Below are positions 16,234 to 24,068 of a stretch of DNA of 64,000 nt, piece after piece. Position numbers and translations under genes: made by a program. Location of the stretch: NCBI GenBank assembly GCA_934668345.1, contig CAKUNE010000002.1, positions 124,001 through 188,000 on the forward strand. The letters run 5' to 3'. This DNA is from an uncultured Collinsella sp. Lineage in GTDB: Bacteria > Actinomycetota > Coriobacteriia > Coriobacteriales > Coriobacteriaceae. Positions within the stretch are counted from its first letter, which is position 1. Every line of letters begins with the position of its first letter. The notes under the pieces are model-generated. The model saw only the letters and a program-made list of their open reading frames with translations, did not search any database and was not told the origin of the DNA.

Positions 16234-16758
16234 CTATGCCGCGGCGCATACGCTGCCGAGCAGCTCGCGCAAGGGAGAGCCGATGCCTTCCAACAGCTCG
16301 GGCGCGATGATGGCAAAAACGGGAACCTCACCGGCACCCACGACGGCAGGCACTCTGCCCTCCGAGACAATGCACCCGTAGGGAACAAAGCCGTCCTCGC
16401 CGGCATCGAGCACGGCCATGCGACGGGCAAGCTCGCGCGCAAAGCCTGCCGTATCGGCATCGCCGATCGCCAGGACAAAGTCCACGCCCTCATCGGTCGC
16501 CAGGGCTACGGCTTCGTCGACCAGCTCGTCTCCCCCGTCGCCACCGACCGAGCCGCAACGAAAGAGTACGCGTTCGAGCAGGGCGCGGTCGAGCGAACCA
16601 AGCGCTGCCGAGACAAGCTCATCACGCGTGTACTTGTCGCCTCCCAGCACGACCAGCGCCTTGGTGCCACCGTAGTGAGCGACCAACCGTCCACACCAGC
16701 GAGCCACATCCCCATCCGCAACCAAGCGCGTCGGCATACCAAACCCATAGTTGACCAT
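16234..16758 (-). CDS. Truncated iron-alcohol-dehydrogenase-like protein (N-terminal domain only)
   Basis: 174 residues that follow the Rossmann half of group III (Fe-dependent) alcohol dehydrogenases: MVNYGFGMPTRLVADGDVAR at the start, ALVVLGGDKYTRDELVSAAL, and GVDFVLAIGDADTAGFAREL where complete enzymes have the GGGSxxDxxK motif. The Gly-rich Gly-Gly-Gly-Ser is replaced by GDADT, and the entire C-terminal helical domain with the metal-binding His residues is missing (family about 385). It is therefore unlikely to be an active dehydrogenase. The start at ATG 16758 is chosen to match the family; upstream in-frame ATG 16809 and TTG 16821 are possible. A decayed gene or a repurposed nucleotide-binding protein are both open. 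Confidence 0.55.
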   Translation of the reverse strand: MVNYGFGMPTRLVADGDVARWCGRLVAHYGGTKALVVLGGDKYTRDELVSAALGSLDRALLERVLFRCGSVGGDGGDELVDEAVALATDEGVDFVLAIGDADTAGFARELARRMAVLDAGEDGFVPYGCIVSEGRVPAVVGAGEVPVFAIIAPELLEGIGSPLRELLGSVCAAA

Positions 16759-16863
16759 TTTCCCCACAACCCTTCCGTGCTTTATGGTGGTATCGATCGT
16801 TAGGCTCATGCTACGAAGCAAGCTTTTCCGAGCTGTTTCGCGCTCTTTAGAGCTGCGTTAAAA

Positions 16864-16943
16864 ACCTGCCGAAAAGGGACAGGTTTGTTTTGGCAGGTCA
16901 AGCGTTTTACCGACCAAAATAAACCTGTCCCCTTTTGGTCGGT
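16864..16943. repeat. REPIN-like inverted pair of 35-bp REP-like units
   Basis: Unit 1 (16864-16898) and unit 2 (16909-16943, complement) are each 35 bp: a 7-bp stem arm, a 21-nt loop and the complementary arm. The loops are alike (3 differences of 21) and contain GGGACAGGTTT. The arms differ (ACCTGCC versus ACCGACC) but remain complementary within each unit. The 10-bp separation and opposite orientation are as in REPINs. No REP-associated transposase is in the window. Confidence 0.7.
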
Positions 16944-16970
16944 TTTGACGGTGTCCGGTCGAGCGGGTAT

Positions 16971-16990
16971 TATCGAACAGGTATTCGATA
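16971..16990. promoter_or_regulatory. SOS (LexA) box upstream of UvrX-like polymerase
   Basis: TATCGAACAGGTATTCGATA is a 20-bp palindrome with 7-bp arms. The centre CGAAC-AGGT-ATTCG differs at one base from the Gram-positive LexA consensus CGAAC-N4-GTTCG. It lies 28 bp before the ATG of a Y-family polymerase, a classic SOS gene. Confidence 0.75.
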
Positions 16991-17018
16991 GGAACATGTG
17001 TTTGATGGAAGGATACGG

Positions 17019-18524
17019 ATGGCGCACGGTCAGCACACCTATATCTGCATCGACCTCAAGACGTTTTATGCCAGCGTCGAGTGCGTCGACCGTGGGCTCG
17101 ACCCGCTCACCACCAACCTGGTCGTTGCCGACGAATCGCGCGGACGCACAACCATCTGCCTCGCCATCACGCAGGCCATGAAGGACCTCGGCATCCATAA
17201 CCGCTGCCGATTGTTCGAGATCCCCGATGGCATCGACCACATCAAGGCCGTGCCGCGCATGCAGCACTACATGGAAGTGTCTGCGCAAATCTACGGCATC
17301 TATCTGGAATACGTCAGTCCGCAGGACGTGCATGTCTATTCCATCGATGAGTGCTTTATCGACGTGACGCCCTATCTGGACCTCTATCACACCGATGCCG
17401 AAGGATTCGCCTGCATGCTGCGCGACGAGGTCTTGGGACGCACCGGCATCACGGCAACGGTCGGCATCGGCCCCAATCTATTCCAGGCAAAAGTGGCGCT
17501 CGATATCACCGCCAAACACGTGCCCAGCCGCATCGGCAAGCTCGATGACGAAACCTTTCGCAAGGAGATCTGGCCCCACCGCCCCATTACCGATATCTGG
17601 GGCATCGGTCCCGGCGTGGCAGCGCGGCTCGAAAAGTACGGTGTCTACGACCTGATGGGTGTTGCCGCTCTCGACGAGAACCTGCTCTACGACGAGCTCG
17701 GCGTCAATGCCGAGTACCTTATCGACCACGCCTTTGGACGCGAACCAACGACCATCGCCGATATTCAGGCTTACCGCCCGCAGGCAACCTCGACCACCAC
17801 GGGACAGGTGCTCTCGAAGGGCTATGCCTACGAACAAGCCTATACCGTTTTGCGCGAAATGGTCGATGCCGCCGTGCTGGACTTGGTCGATAAACACGTG
17901 GTGTGCGACAGCATTTCGCTCTTTGTGGGCTATGCGAGCGAGCGCGCCGACATCCGCCGACTCGATGCCAGCGGCACGGCGCAATACGTCGACGGGTGTG
18001 GGCATCTGCGCTCGAGCACGTCGGGCATCGAACCCGCAGCGACTGACGGCCCCGAGCTCGCGCCCCGTGCCCCCAAACCCGTTCAGCAGGATGACGAACG
18101 ACGTCGTTTGGTGCGAGAAGCACAAGCGATCGACGGCGTCTTTGTGGGCGAGCACGGCGGCAAGCCGCGTGGTGGCTACGCTGCGCTCTTCGCGCACTCC
18201 AATGCCTCGCGCAAGCTGCCCGAGCGCACCAATTCGTTCAAGAAGATCATGGGCTATTTTGACGACCTATGGGCACAGACTGTCGATCCCAAGCGACCGG
18301 TCAAACGCATCAACCTTGGTTTTGGCAACCTGATGCCCGAAGAGTTCGCCACCATCGACCTGTTTAGCGACGTGGAAGCCGATGAGCGTGAACGCGACCT
18401 AGCCCGCGCCGTGCTGGCCGTAAAAGGCAAATACGGCAAGAACGCCCTGGTGAAAGGGTTGAGCTTTACCGCCGGCGCCACCGCGCGTGAGCGCAACGAC
18501 CAGGTAGGAGGACATCGTGCCTAA
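17019..18524 (+). CDS. Y-family DNA polymerase (UvrX/ImpB/UmuC-like)
   Basis: Translesion DNA polymerase expected to act after DNA damage. It has 501 residues. The catalytic palm starts ICIDLKTFYASVECVDRG (metal Asp, steric-gate region), and the second carboxylates are in YSIDECFIDVTPYL. The HhH-type thumb is at TDIWGIGPGVAARLEKYGV, and a little-finger domain follows. The length, about 100 more than DinB, and the following YolD-like gene fit the UvrX group of Gram-positives. ATG 17019 has GGAAGGA; an upstream in-frame start at 16998 lacks one. The SOS box 28 bp before the start implies LexA control. The C-terminal 8 bp overlap the next gene. Confidence 0.92.
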   Translation: MAHGQHTYICIDLKTFYASVECVDRGLDPLTTNLVVADESRGRTTICLAITQAMKDLGIHNRCRLFEIPDGIDHIKAVPRMQHYMEVSAQIYGIYLEYVSPQDVHVYSIDECFIDVTPYLDLYHTDAEGFACMLRDEVLGRTGITATVGIGPNLFQAKVALDITAKHVPSRIGKLDDETFRKEIWPHRPITDIWGIGPGVAARLEKYGVYDLMGVAALDENLLYDELGVNAEYLIDHAFGREPTTIADIQAYRPQATSTTTGQVLSKGYAYEQAYTVLREMVDAAVLDLVDKHVVCDSISLFVGYASERADIRRLDASGTAQYVDGCGHLRSSTSGIEPAATDGPELAPRAPKPVQQDDERRRLVREAQAIDGVFVGEHGGKPRGGYAALFAHSNASRKLPERTNSFKKIMGYFDDLWAQTVDPKRPVKRINLGFGNLMPEEFATIDLFSDVEADERERDLARAVLAVKGKYGKNALVKGLSFTAGATARERNDQVGGHRA

Positions 18525-18942
18525 GCCCAAGCAACAGCCCATGCGTCCGCCGACGGCCTTTGAGCGTCTGGCAGACCCCGAGGGGAGGCGTCGCGCCGCC
18601 GACCCAAAGCTCACCGCCGGCGGGTCCGTCCGCGCTAACCGCGCCGCACAGTTTATGCCCTTTGCTGCACTGACGGGATACTACGAACTCGTACGCAAAC
18701 AAGAGATCACTGTCGAGCCCAAGTGCGAGCTCACAGAGGAGAAAGCCCTCGAGCTTTCCCAAAAGCTCGAGGGCCTCAAACGCGGCGATTTGGTTCGAGT
18801 CACCTATTACGATACGTACGGCTATCGTGCCCGCACCGGCATCCTCGACGAGGTACTCCCCGCCTTCAAGCTGCTCAAGCTCAAAGACATCACCATCGAC
18901 TTCGACGATATCCAAGACGTTGAGCTGCGCGGACGAGCCTAG
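18517..18942 (+). CDS. YolD-like partner protein of UvrX polymerase
   Basis: 141-residue protein starting with GTG 18517 behind AGGAGG, overlapping the polymerase gene by 8 bp, so the two are translationally coupled. The segment RAAQFMPFAALTGYYELVRK and the following beta-rich part (GDLVRVTYYDTYGYRARTGI) match the general YolD-like plan, in which a small protein accompanies Y-family polymerases and may modulate them. The N-terminal 45 residues are basic and probably disordered. It shares the SOS control of the polymerase. Biochemical role is unknown. Confidence 0.75.
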   Translation: MPKPKQQPMRPPTAFERLADPEGRRRAADPKLTAGGSVRANRAAQFMPFAALTGYYELVRKQEITVEPKCELTEEKALELSQKLEGLKRGDLVRVTYYDTYGYRARTGILDEVLPAFKLLKLKDITIDFDDIQDVELRGRA

Positions 18943-18969
18943 CGACGTTTCCTGCGCCAAGCACGCGCC

Positions 18970-19353
18970 CTACAGCGTCATGACGTAGTAGCCCGCGTCC
19001 TTCACGGCCGCCTCGAGGACGCCGCGATCGATCGGCTGCTTAGCGCGCACGCGTGCCGTGTGGTCCGCATATGTCACCGTTGCCCACACGCCGTCCAGCG
19101 CATTCAGCGCATTGGCCACGTTCTGAGCGCAGCCATCGCAGCTCATGCCGCCGATGAGCAGCTCATCGCTATAAGGGTAGTGGGACGGATCGGTATCCGC
19201 AACCACTACCTTCTTGGCCTTCTTACCGCTCGCGCCATCGCTGCAGCAGCTCTTTCCGTGTGCCGAAGCGACAATACGCCGCAGGCCAAAGAACATGCCA
19301 ACGACAATCGCGGCAAGCACGATAATATTTGCAGGGTTTAGCAAGTCTTCCAT
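18970..19353 (-). CDS. Membrane-anchored heavy-metal-associated (HMA) domain protein
   Basis: 127 residues with one N-terminal membrane span (IIVLAAIVVGMFFGL, about 9-23), a Cys-Cys pair in GKSCCSDG, a Lys-rich linker, then an HMA/copper-chaperone fold (about 62-127) with the metal-binding GMSCDGC. It probably binds Cu(I) or Zn near the membrane. No P-type ATPase gene follows, so partner transporters are elsewhere. ATG 19353 has GGGGAG upstream; the longer frame to 19395 is unnecessary. A CCCCATGGGG site 35 bp upstream resembles CsoR operators, in keeping with copper regulation. Confidence 0.8.
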   Translation of the reverse strand: MEDLLNPANIIVLAAIVVGMFFGLRRIVASAHGKSCCSDGASGKKAKKVVVADTDPSHYPYSDELLIGGMSCDGCAQNVANALNALDGVWATVTYADHTARVRAKQPIDRGVLEAAVKDAGYYVMTL

Positions 19354-19387
19354 GCGCTCCCCTTTCTTCCCTGTGCCTTCTCTAGAT

Positions 19388-19401
19388 ACCCCCATGGGGT
19401 G
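19388..19401. promoter_or_regulatory. CsoR-type palindrome upstream of the HMA gene
   Basis: ACCCCCATGGGGTG with perfect core CCCCATGGGG (19390-19399). G-tract/C-tract palindromes of this form are bound by copper-sensing CsoR repressors. The assignment rests on the motif and on the copper-binding-like gene it precedes. Confidence 0.5.
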
Positions 19402-19530
19402 TCCCCATCTTAACCTAAAATCATGTCCGTTCGGTCAATTAGTTTCCCTCATCAAACTTTTTTGTTGACCATGGCTTACTTTCGTGTAAAAGTTTTCCTA
19501 GGCTAACAAGAAAGGACGGACAGCGACGTC

Positions 19531-20235
19531 ATGACTCGAACCATAGACCTCCCAACGTTTCAGGCAGCAGTCGTGCGCAACTGCTCCCCTACGCTCGCGG
19601 GCATCAAGCCGGCATCGCTCTTTACCTATCCAGGCACCTACGCCCACGGGGACGGCTCGACTGCAACCGAAACCATCGCAGAACGCCGAGCTCGCCTGCT
19701 CAACGTTATCGCCCAGTGCAATCGCGAACTTGACCCACTCGGCATCCACCTGAGCGTTTTGGTCTGGCGGCCCTGCGGAGCGCTCGTGTACGTATACCGG
19801 CCCAAAAGCCTCGCCACTTACTTCGCGGACCCGCGCGCCCAGACGGCGCTCACCAAGGAAGGCTACGACACGGGCGACCTCGCGACATGCCTCGTGCACC
19901 TGGCATCGCGCATCACACTCGCGAGCAATAACGCCGCGGAATGTGCCTGTAGTCAGACTCGATGCGCGCTGGCCCAGCAAGCCAGCTGTAGTAACGACTG
20001 CACCTGCGAGTTTCCGCACGAAATAGGCTATTTCCTGGGATACCCCTACGACGACGTGCACGAGTTTATCGCCCAGCGCGGCGAGAACTACAAGGTCTTT
20101 GGAGCCTGGAAGGTCTACGCAAATGTCGAGCAGGCGCTTGCGACGTTTGATGCCTACCGTGCCTGCACCCAATACTTCACTTTTATCTATCAGCAGGGCT
20201 GCAGCCTGGCGCAACTTGCCCAGGCAACCCGATAG
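19531..20235 (+). CDS. DUF3793-family protein with a cysteine cluster
   Basis: 234-residue cytosolic protein of the DUF3793 family, commonly found beside flavodoxin genes as here. The function is unknown. Conserved features seen are the N-terminal helix (FQAAVVRNCSPTLAGIKPAS), VLVWRPCGALVYVYR and FPHEIGYFLGYPYDDVHEFI. Between residues 138 and 159 it has six cysteines (ECAC, RCAL, SCSN, CTC), suggesting a bound metal or Fe-S cluster; this inference is mine. ATG 19531 follows AAGAAAGGA. The flavodoxin gene begins 45 bp later on the same strand, making an operon. Confidence 0.8.
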   Translation: MTRTIDLPTFQAAVVRNCSPTLAGIKPASLFTYPGTYAHGDGSTATETIAERRARLLNVIAQCNRELDPLGIHLSVLVWRPCGALVYVYRPKSLATYFADPRAQTALTKEGYDTGDLATCLVHLASRITLASNNAAECACSQTRCALAQQASCSNDCTCEFPHEIGYFLGYPYDDVHEFIAQRGENYKVFGAWKVYANVEQALATFDAYRACTQYFTFIYQQGCSLAQLAQATR

Positions 20236-20280
20236 AACGTACAAGCCGCGGCCAGCGCCGCACGACCGAAAGGACAAAAC

Positions 20281-20700
20281 ATGAGCAAGATCGCCGTCGT
20301 CTACTGGAGCGGCACGGGCAATACCGAGGCCATGGCAAACCTCGTCGCCGAAGGTGCCACGTCCGCGGGGGCCGAGACTGAGGTCATCCCCTGCGCCGAC
20401 TTCTCTGCCGACAAGGCCGCCGAATATGATGCCTTCGCTTTCGGCTGCCCCGCCATGGGCTCCGAGGAGCTCGAGTACGATGAGTTCCAGCCGATGTGGG
20501 ACGAGGTCAAGGAGAACCTCGGCGACAAGAAGGTCGTCCTCTTTGGCTCCTATTCGTGGGCCGAGGGCGAGTGGATGGACAACTGGAAGGCCGACGCCGA
20601 CGAGGCCGGCGTCAACGTCGTGGACTCCGTCATTTGCTACGATGCGCCCGACGATGAGGGCGAGGCGGCCTGCAAGGCCCTCGGAGCCGAGCTCGCGTAA
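20281..20700 (+). CDS. Flavodoxin
   Basis: 139-residue FMN-binding electron carrier. The phosphate loop is WSGTGNTEAMA (about 9-19), a second loop is FGCPAMGSEELE and the third FGSYSWAEGEW, all around the FMN site. It is short-chain type. It would replace ferredoxin in anaerobic redox reactions, for example as donor to radical-SAM enzymes such as the NrdG in this window (inference). ATG 20281 has AAAGGA. It follows the DUF3793 gene in one operon and ends at a strong terminator. Confidence 0.9.
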   Translation: MSKIAVVYWSGTGNTEAMANLVAEGATSAGAETEVIPCADFSADKAAEYDAFAFGCPAMGSEELEYDEFQPMWDEVKENLGDKKVVLFGSYSWAEGEWMDNWKADADEAGVNVVDSVICYDAPDDEGEAACKALGAELA

Positions 20701-20751
20701 CGAAACCAGGCCTCCAAAAGATCCTGTATCACAGCGCATCCCCATCCCTAC

Positions 20752-20793
20752 AAAAGAGCGGGGGCTGGATTCAAGTCCAGCCCCCGCTCTTTT
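20752..20793. terminator. Bidirectional terminator after flavodoxin and glnQ-like gene
   Basis: Perfect 18-bp stem (20752-20769 with 20776-20793), loop TTCAAG, A-run on one side and TTTT on the other. It is shared by converging transcripts. Confidence 0.92.
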
Positions 20794-20816
20794 GTAACGG
20801 CAGTTACATCAACCGG

Positions 20817-21569
20817 CTACGAGATATTGCCCAAGAACGCCTTGGTGCGCTCGCTCTTGGGGTGGTCGAAGACCTCGCTCGGCGTACCCTCTTCCACAAT
20901 GACGCCGCCGTCCATAAAGACGACGCGGTCGGCGACATCGCGGGCAAAGCCCATCTCGTGCGTCACCACGATCATGGTCATGCCGTCGCGCGCCAAGTCG
21001 CGCATGACGCCCAGGACGTCGCGCACGAGCTCGGGGTCGAGCGCCGAGGTGGCCTCGTCAAAGAGCATGACGTGCGGGTTCATCGACAGGGCGCGGGCGA
21101 TGGCAACGCGCTGCTGCTGGCCGCCCGAGAGCTGGCTCGGCATAAAGTCGATACGCTCGGCAAGACCGACCTTGGTCAGCTCCTCGACGGCAATCTTTTC
21201 GGCCTCTTCCTTGCTGCGCTTGAGCACCTTCTGCTGCGCGAGCATGACGTTCTTTTTGACTGACAGGTGCGGGAACAAATTGAACTGCTGGAACACCATA
21301 CCCAGATGCGTACGCACCTTGTTAAGGTCGACGCCCTTGGCGCACACGTCCACGCCCTCAACGACAATCGAGCCGCTCGTGGGATGCTCTAGACGATTGA
21401 TGCAGCGAAGCATCGTCGACTTGCCCGAGCCCGAAGGACCCAAGACTACGACGACCTCACCCTTGTGCACATCCAGATCGATATCGCGCAGGACCACGTT
21501 ATCGCCAAAGGCCTTCTGGAGGTTCTTGATGCTGACGACGACCTCGTTCGAGTTATTGGTTTCGCTCAT
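20817..21569 (-). CDS. Polar amino acid ABC transporter, ATP-binding protein
   Basis: 250-residue ATPase of the PAAT importers (GlnQ/HisP type). Walker A is GPSGSGKST (about 39-47), the signature [15 protein letters not shown], Walker [13 protein letters not shown] and the switch His in VVTHEMGFA. It is last gene of the three-gene operon (binding protein, permease, ATPase), 12 bp behind the permease. The ATG at 21569 has an AGGAGG site. The substrate is probably glutamine or another polar amino acid, but cannot be fixed from the ATPase. Confidence 0.93.
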   Translation of the reverse strand: MSETNNSNEVVVSIKNLQKAFGDNVVLRDIDLDVHKGEVVVVLGPSGSGKSTMLRCINRLEHPTSGSIVVEGVDVCAKGVDLNKVRTHLGMVFQQFNLFPHLSVKKNVMLAQQKVLKRSKEEAEKIAVEELTKVGLAERIDFMPSQLSGGQQQRVAIARALSMNPHVMLFDEATSALDPELVRDVLGVMRDLARDGMTMIVVTHEMGFARDVADRVVFMDGGVIVEEGTPSEVFDHPKSERTKAFLGNIS

Positions 21570-21581
21570 GATAGGACCTCC

Positions 21582-22943
21582 TTACAGACCGGCGATGTGA
21601 TCGGCGGGCGTCGCGACGACCTGTCCGGCGCTCTTGGCGGGACGCTTCTTCTTGGCTTCGGCCGTACCCAAAAGCCTCGCCTCAAGACCGCTCACCAAGC
21701 GCGCAAGCGGCAGGGTGATGACCAGATAGAACAGGGCGGCAACCACATACGGCGTGATGGAACCCGTCGTGGCCACGATGGTACGGGCGTTCATGACGAT
21801 CTCAACCACGCCCACGGCCGCGAGCAGCGACGTATCCTTGTAAAGCAGGATGAACTCACTGGTCAGCGTAGGCAGGACATTGCGGAACGTCTGCGGAATC
21901 ATAACGTAGAGCAGCGTCTGGAAGGCGTTCATGCCCAGCGAGCGCGCGGCCTCGTTCTGGCCCTTGGGGATCGACTGAATACCGGCGCGGAAGATCTCGC
22001 ACAGGTAGGCGGACGAGTTCATGGCCATGACGATGACACCCAGCACATAGTCGTCAACCTTGACGCCGGCAAGCGGCAGGCCAAAGAACGCGATGTAGAT
22101 CTGCAGGAACGCCGGCGTACCGCGGATGATATTCACATAGATGCCGGCAAGGCAACGCAGGATGCGCGACTTGGAGATGCGCATGAGCGACAAGGCAAAG
22201 CCAAAGGGAATTGCCAGCGGAAACGCCACGAGCACGATCGAGAGCGACATGAGGAAGCCTTTGAAGACGATCGGCAGGCTCTGGACCAAAATGACCGGGT
22301 TCAGGAACAGGCGAAGGAACATGTTGGAATTCCATGCCTCGACCCACGGCTGCTCCTTAAGGTCGGCTAGGAAGTTATCGAATGCCGTCACGCCCTTGAT
22401 CTCCACCGACGGAATCTTGGAGATCTTCTTGGTTGAACCGTCAGCCAAGGTGTAGGTGCCGCTAAAGGCCTCGTCGCCACCCTCGACGGGGAAGGTCACG
22501 CCGTAGACCTCGACGCGGAAATAGCCGCCGGCAGACGCCGTCTCGCCAAAGTCGATCTTGAGCGTCTGGCCGTCAGCCTTGCACGTGGGCTTCATGGGCG
22601 TACGATCCATGAGGTCCTCGCCCGAGAGCATCGTCAATCGCGTGTCATCGGTGTCAAACGTCGTACCGTCAACAAACGTCAGCGAAAGACCGCTCAGCTC
22701 CTCGTCGGCATCGGCCTGAACTTCCCAGGTAATGCGTGTCTCGGTGCCGCCGACCACAGCGCTGCCCGAACCGGTGTTGGGTCGGGCGGTAATCTTTGCG
22801 GTCTCAAGCGCCTGGGCGGTCGTGGGCGCATATGCCCCCGCGCACACCAGCGCGAGCGCCACGGCCATGACGCAGGCTAGCTTTTGGAGCAAGGCGGGCA
22901 GTGAAAAACGCTGTTCCGCGGCCCCTTTGTTCAGTCGAGACAA
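21582..22943 (-). CDS. Amino acid ABC transporter permease with N-terminal exported domain
   Basis: 453 residues. The first about 43 form a signal sequence (LLQKLACVMAVALALVCAGA, cleavage near AQA-LET). Next is an extracytoplasmic beta-rich domain (about 45-200) I cannot name, then a HisM/GlnP-type permease (about 215-440) with five membrane spans and the EAA loop NEAARSLGMNAFQ. Ordinary HisM permeases are about 220 residues, so the N-terminal half is an addition. The start is a TTG at 22943, supported by AGGAG 5 nt upstream; the longer frame to 23051 crosses a terminator. It lies between the binding-protein and ATPase genes. The extra domain might hold or present the substrate-binding protein (inference). 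Confidence 0.88.
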   Translation of the reverse strand: MSRLNKGAAEQRFSLPALLQKLACVMAVALALVCAGAYAPTTAQALETAKITARPNTGSGSAVVGGTETRITWEVQADADEELSGLSLTFVDGTTFDTDDTRLTMLSGEDLMDRTPMKPTCKADGQTLKIDFGETASAGGYFRVEVYGVTFPVEGGDEAFSGTYTLADGSTKKISKIPSVEIKGVTAFDNFLADLKEQPWVEAWNSNMFLRLFLNPVILVQSLPIVFKGFLMSLSIVLVAFPLAIPFGFALSLMRISKSRILRCLAGIYVNIIRGTPAFLQIYIAFFGLPLAGVKVDDYVLGVIVMAMNSSAYLCEIFRAGIQSIPKGQNEAARSLGMNAFQTLLYVMIPQTFRNVLPTLTSEFILLYKDTSLLAAVGVVEIVMNARTIVATTGSITPYVVAALFYLVITLPLARLVSGLEARLLGTAEAKKKRPAKSAGQVVATPADHIAGL

Positions 22944-23011
22944 GGTGGCTCCTATCGTAGAAGTTGCCGGCAAAAAGAGACGGAAACGCTTTCCGTCAAG
23001 AGAAGCACAAA

Positions 23012-23038
23012 GGCCCTCTCCGCAAAACGGAAAGGGCC
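23012..23038 (-). terminator. Hairpin after the amino-acid binding-protein gene
   Basis: GGCCCTTTCCG/CGGAGAGGGCC stem on the complement followed by TTTGTG. It would release part of the transcripts so that binding protein is made in excess over permease and ATPase. Confidence 0.7.
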
Positions 23039-23060
23039 CGCGCGCAATCAAGTAGCTATT

Positions 23061-23921
23061 TTACTTGATATTGTACTTAGCCATGAGGGCGTCGACGGTA
23101 CCGTCGTCGGTCAGGTCCTTGATGGCCTGATTGATGTCGTCCTTGAGCTTGGTATTGCCCTGGTTGATGGCGATGGCGTACTCCTCGCCGGTGCTGATCT
23201 GCTTGATGGTCTGGCAGGTGTTGAACTGCTCGGCGGTCAGCTGGCTGGCAACGGAGCGGTTGGTAACTACAGCGTCGCCCTTATCGGACTGCAGGGCGCT
23301 GAAGCACTCGGTGGCGTCCTTGTAGGGGACGATCTTGGCCTTGGGGAAGTTCTCCTGGGCAAAGGCCTCGGCGGTCGAGCCAGACTGGACGATGATGGTA
23401 GCGTCGGCGTTGTTGAGCTTCTCGCTGTAGTTGTCGGCCGTGATGTCGGTGTTATCGACCTTGGTCACGATAGCCTGATCGTCCATGTAGTAGGAATCGG
23501 AGAAAGTGACTTCCTTCTCACGCTCGGGCGTGTCGGTGATAGCCGCGATGGAGACGTCATACTTGGCGCCCGAAGCAACACCCGGCACCAGCGTGTCAAA
23601 GTCGTTGTTGACGTACTCGACATCCAGGCCCAGCTTATCGCCGATAGCCTTGATGAGCTCAAGGTCAAAGCCCTGGTAGTCGCCATTGTCATCCTTGTAC
23701 TCAAACGGCGCGTACTCGGCAGAGGTGCCGACGGTGAGCGTACCGTCCTTGACGAGTGCATACTCCTTGGAGCCGTCGACCTTCTCGACCTTCACGTCAT
23801 CAGAGCTGCTGGAACCGGCATCGGAACCAGAGGTGGCGTTGGACGAGCCGCAGCCCGTCAGTGCGAGGGCGAGCGCCATGGCGCCCGTGGCGGCAAATGC
23901 GCCAAGCTTCTTGAGCTTCAT
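23061..23921 (-). CDS. Amino acid ABC transporter substrate-binding lipoprotein
   Basis: 286-residue lipoprotein. The signal peptide ends in the lipobox LTGC (Cys24), followed by a Ser-rich linker. The mature part is an SBP_bac_3 fold: LTVGTSAEYAPFEYKDDNG, GFDLELIKAIGDKLGLDVEY, VSIAAITDTPEREKEVTFSD and EEYAIAINQGNTKL are the usual segments of polar amino acid receptors. ATG 23921 has GGAAGGAG; the reading to 23987 is not needed. It is first gene of the operon. The substrate is probably a polar amino acid; the precise one is unclear. Confidence 0.92.
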   Translation of the reverse strand: MKLKKLGAFAATGAMALALALTGCGSSNATSGSDAGSSSSDDVKVEKVDGSKEYALVKDGTLTVGTSAEYAPFEYKDDNGDYQGFDLELIKAIGDKLGLDVEYVNNDFDTLVPGVASGAKYDVSIAAITDTPEREKEVTFSDSYYMDDQAIVTKVDNTDITADNYSEKLNNADATIIVQSGSTAEAFAQENFPKAKIVPYKDATECFSALQSDKGDAVVTNRSVASQLTAEQFNTCQTIKQISTGEEYAIAINQGNTKLKDDINQAIKDLTDDGTVDALMAKYNIK

Positions 23922-24068
23922 AATCAGTCTCCTTCCGGCGACCCCGTTTGATTCAGAGGTCTGCAAAAACTGTTGGCTATTATGCACCCGGAATTACGAA
24001 TCTGCAATGAGAAAACTGATTGAAACAATCCCATAACGTGAATGGAACACTCCACTTTGTGACAGTTG

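Noticed and set aside
19490-19515. DtxR/IdeR box before the DUF3793 gene
   Set aside because: Only 11 of 19 positions match the consensus, with one good half-site; kept as a remark, not a feature.
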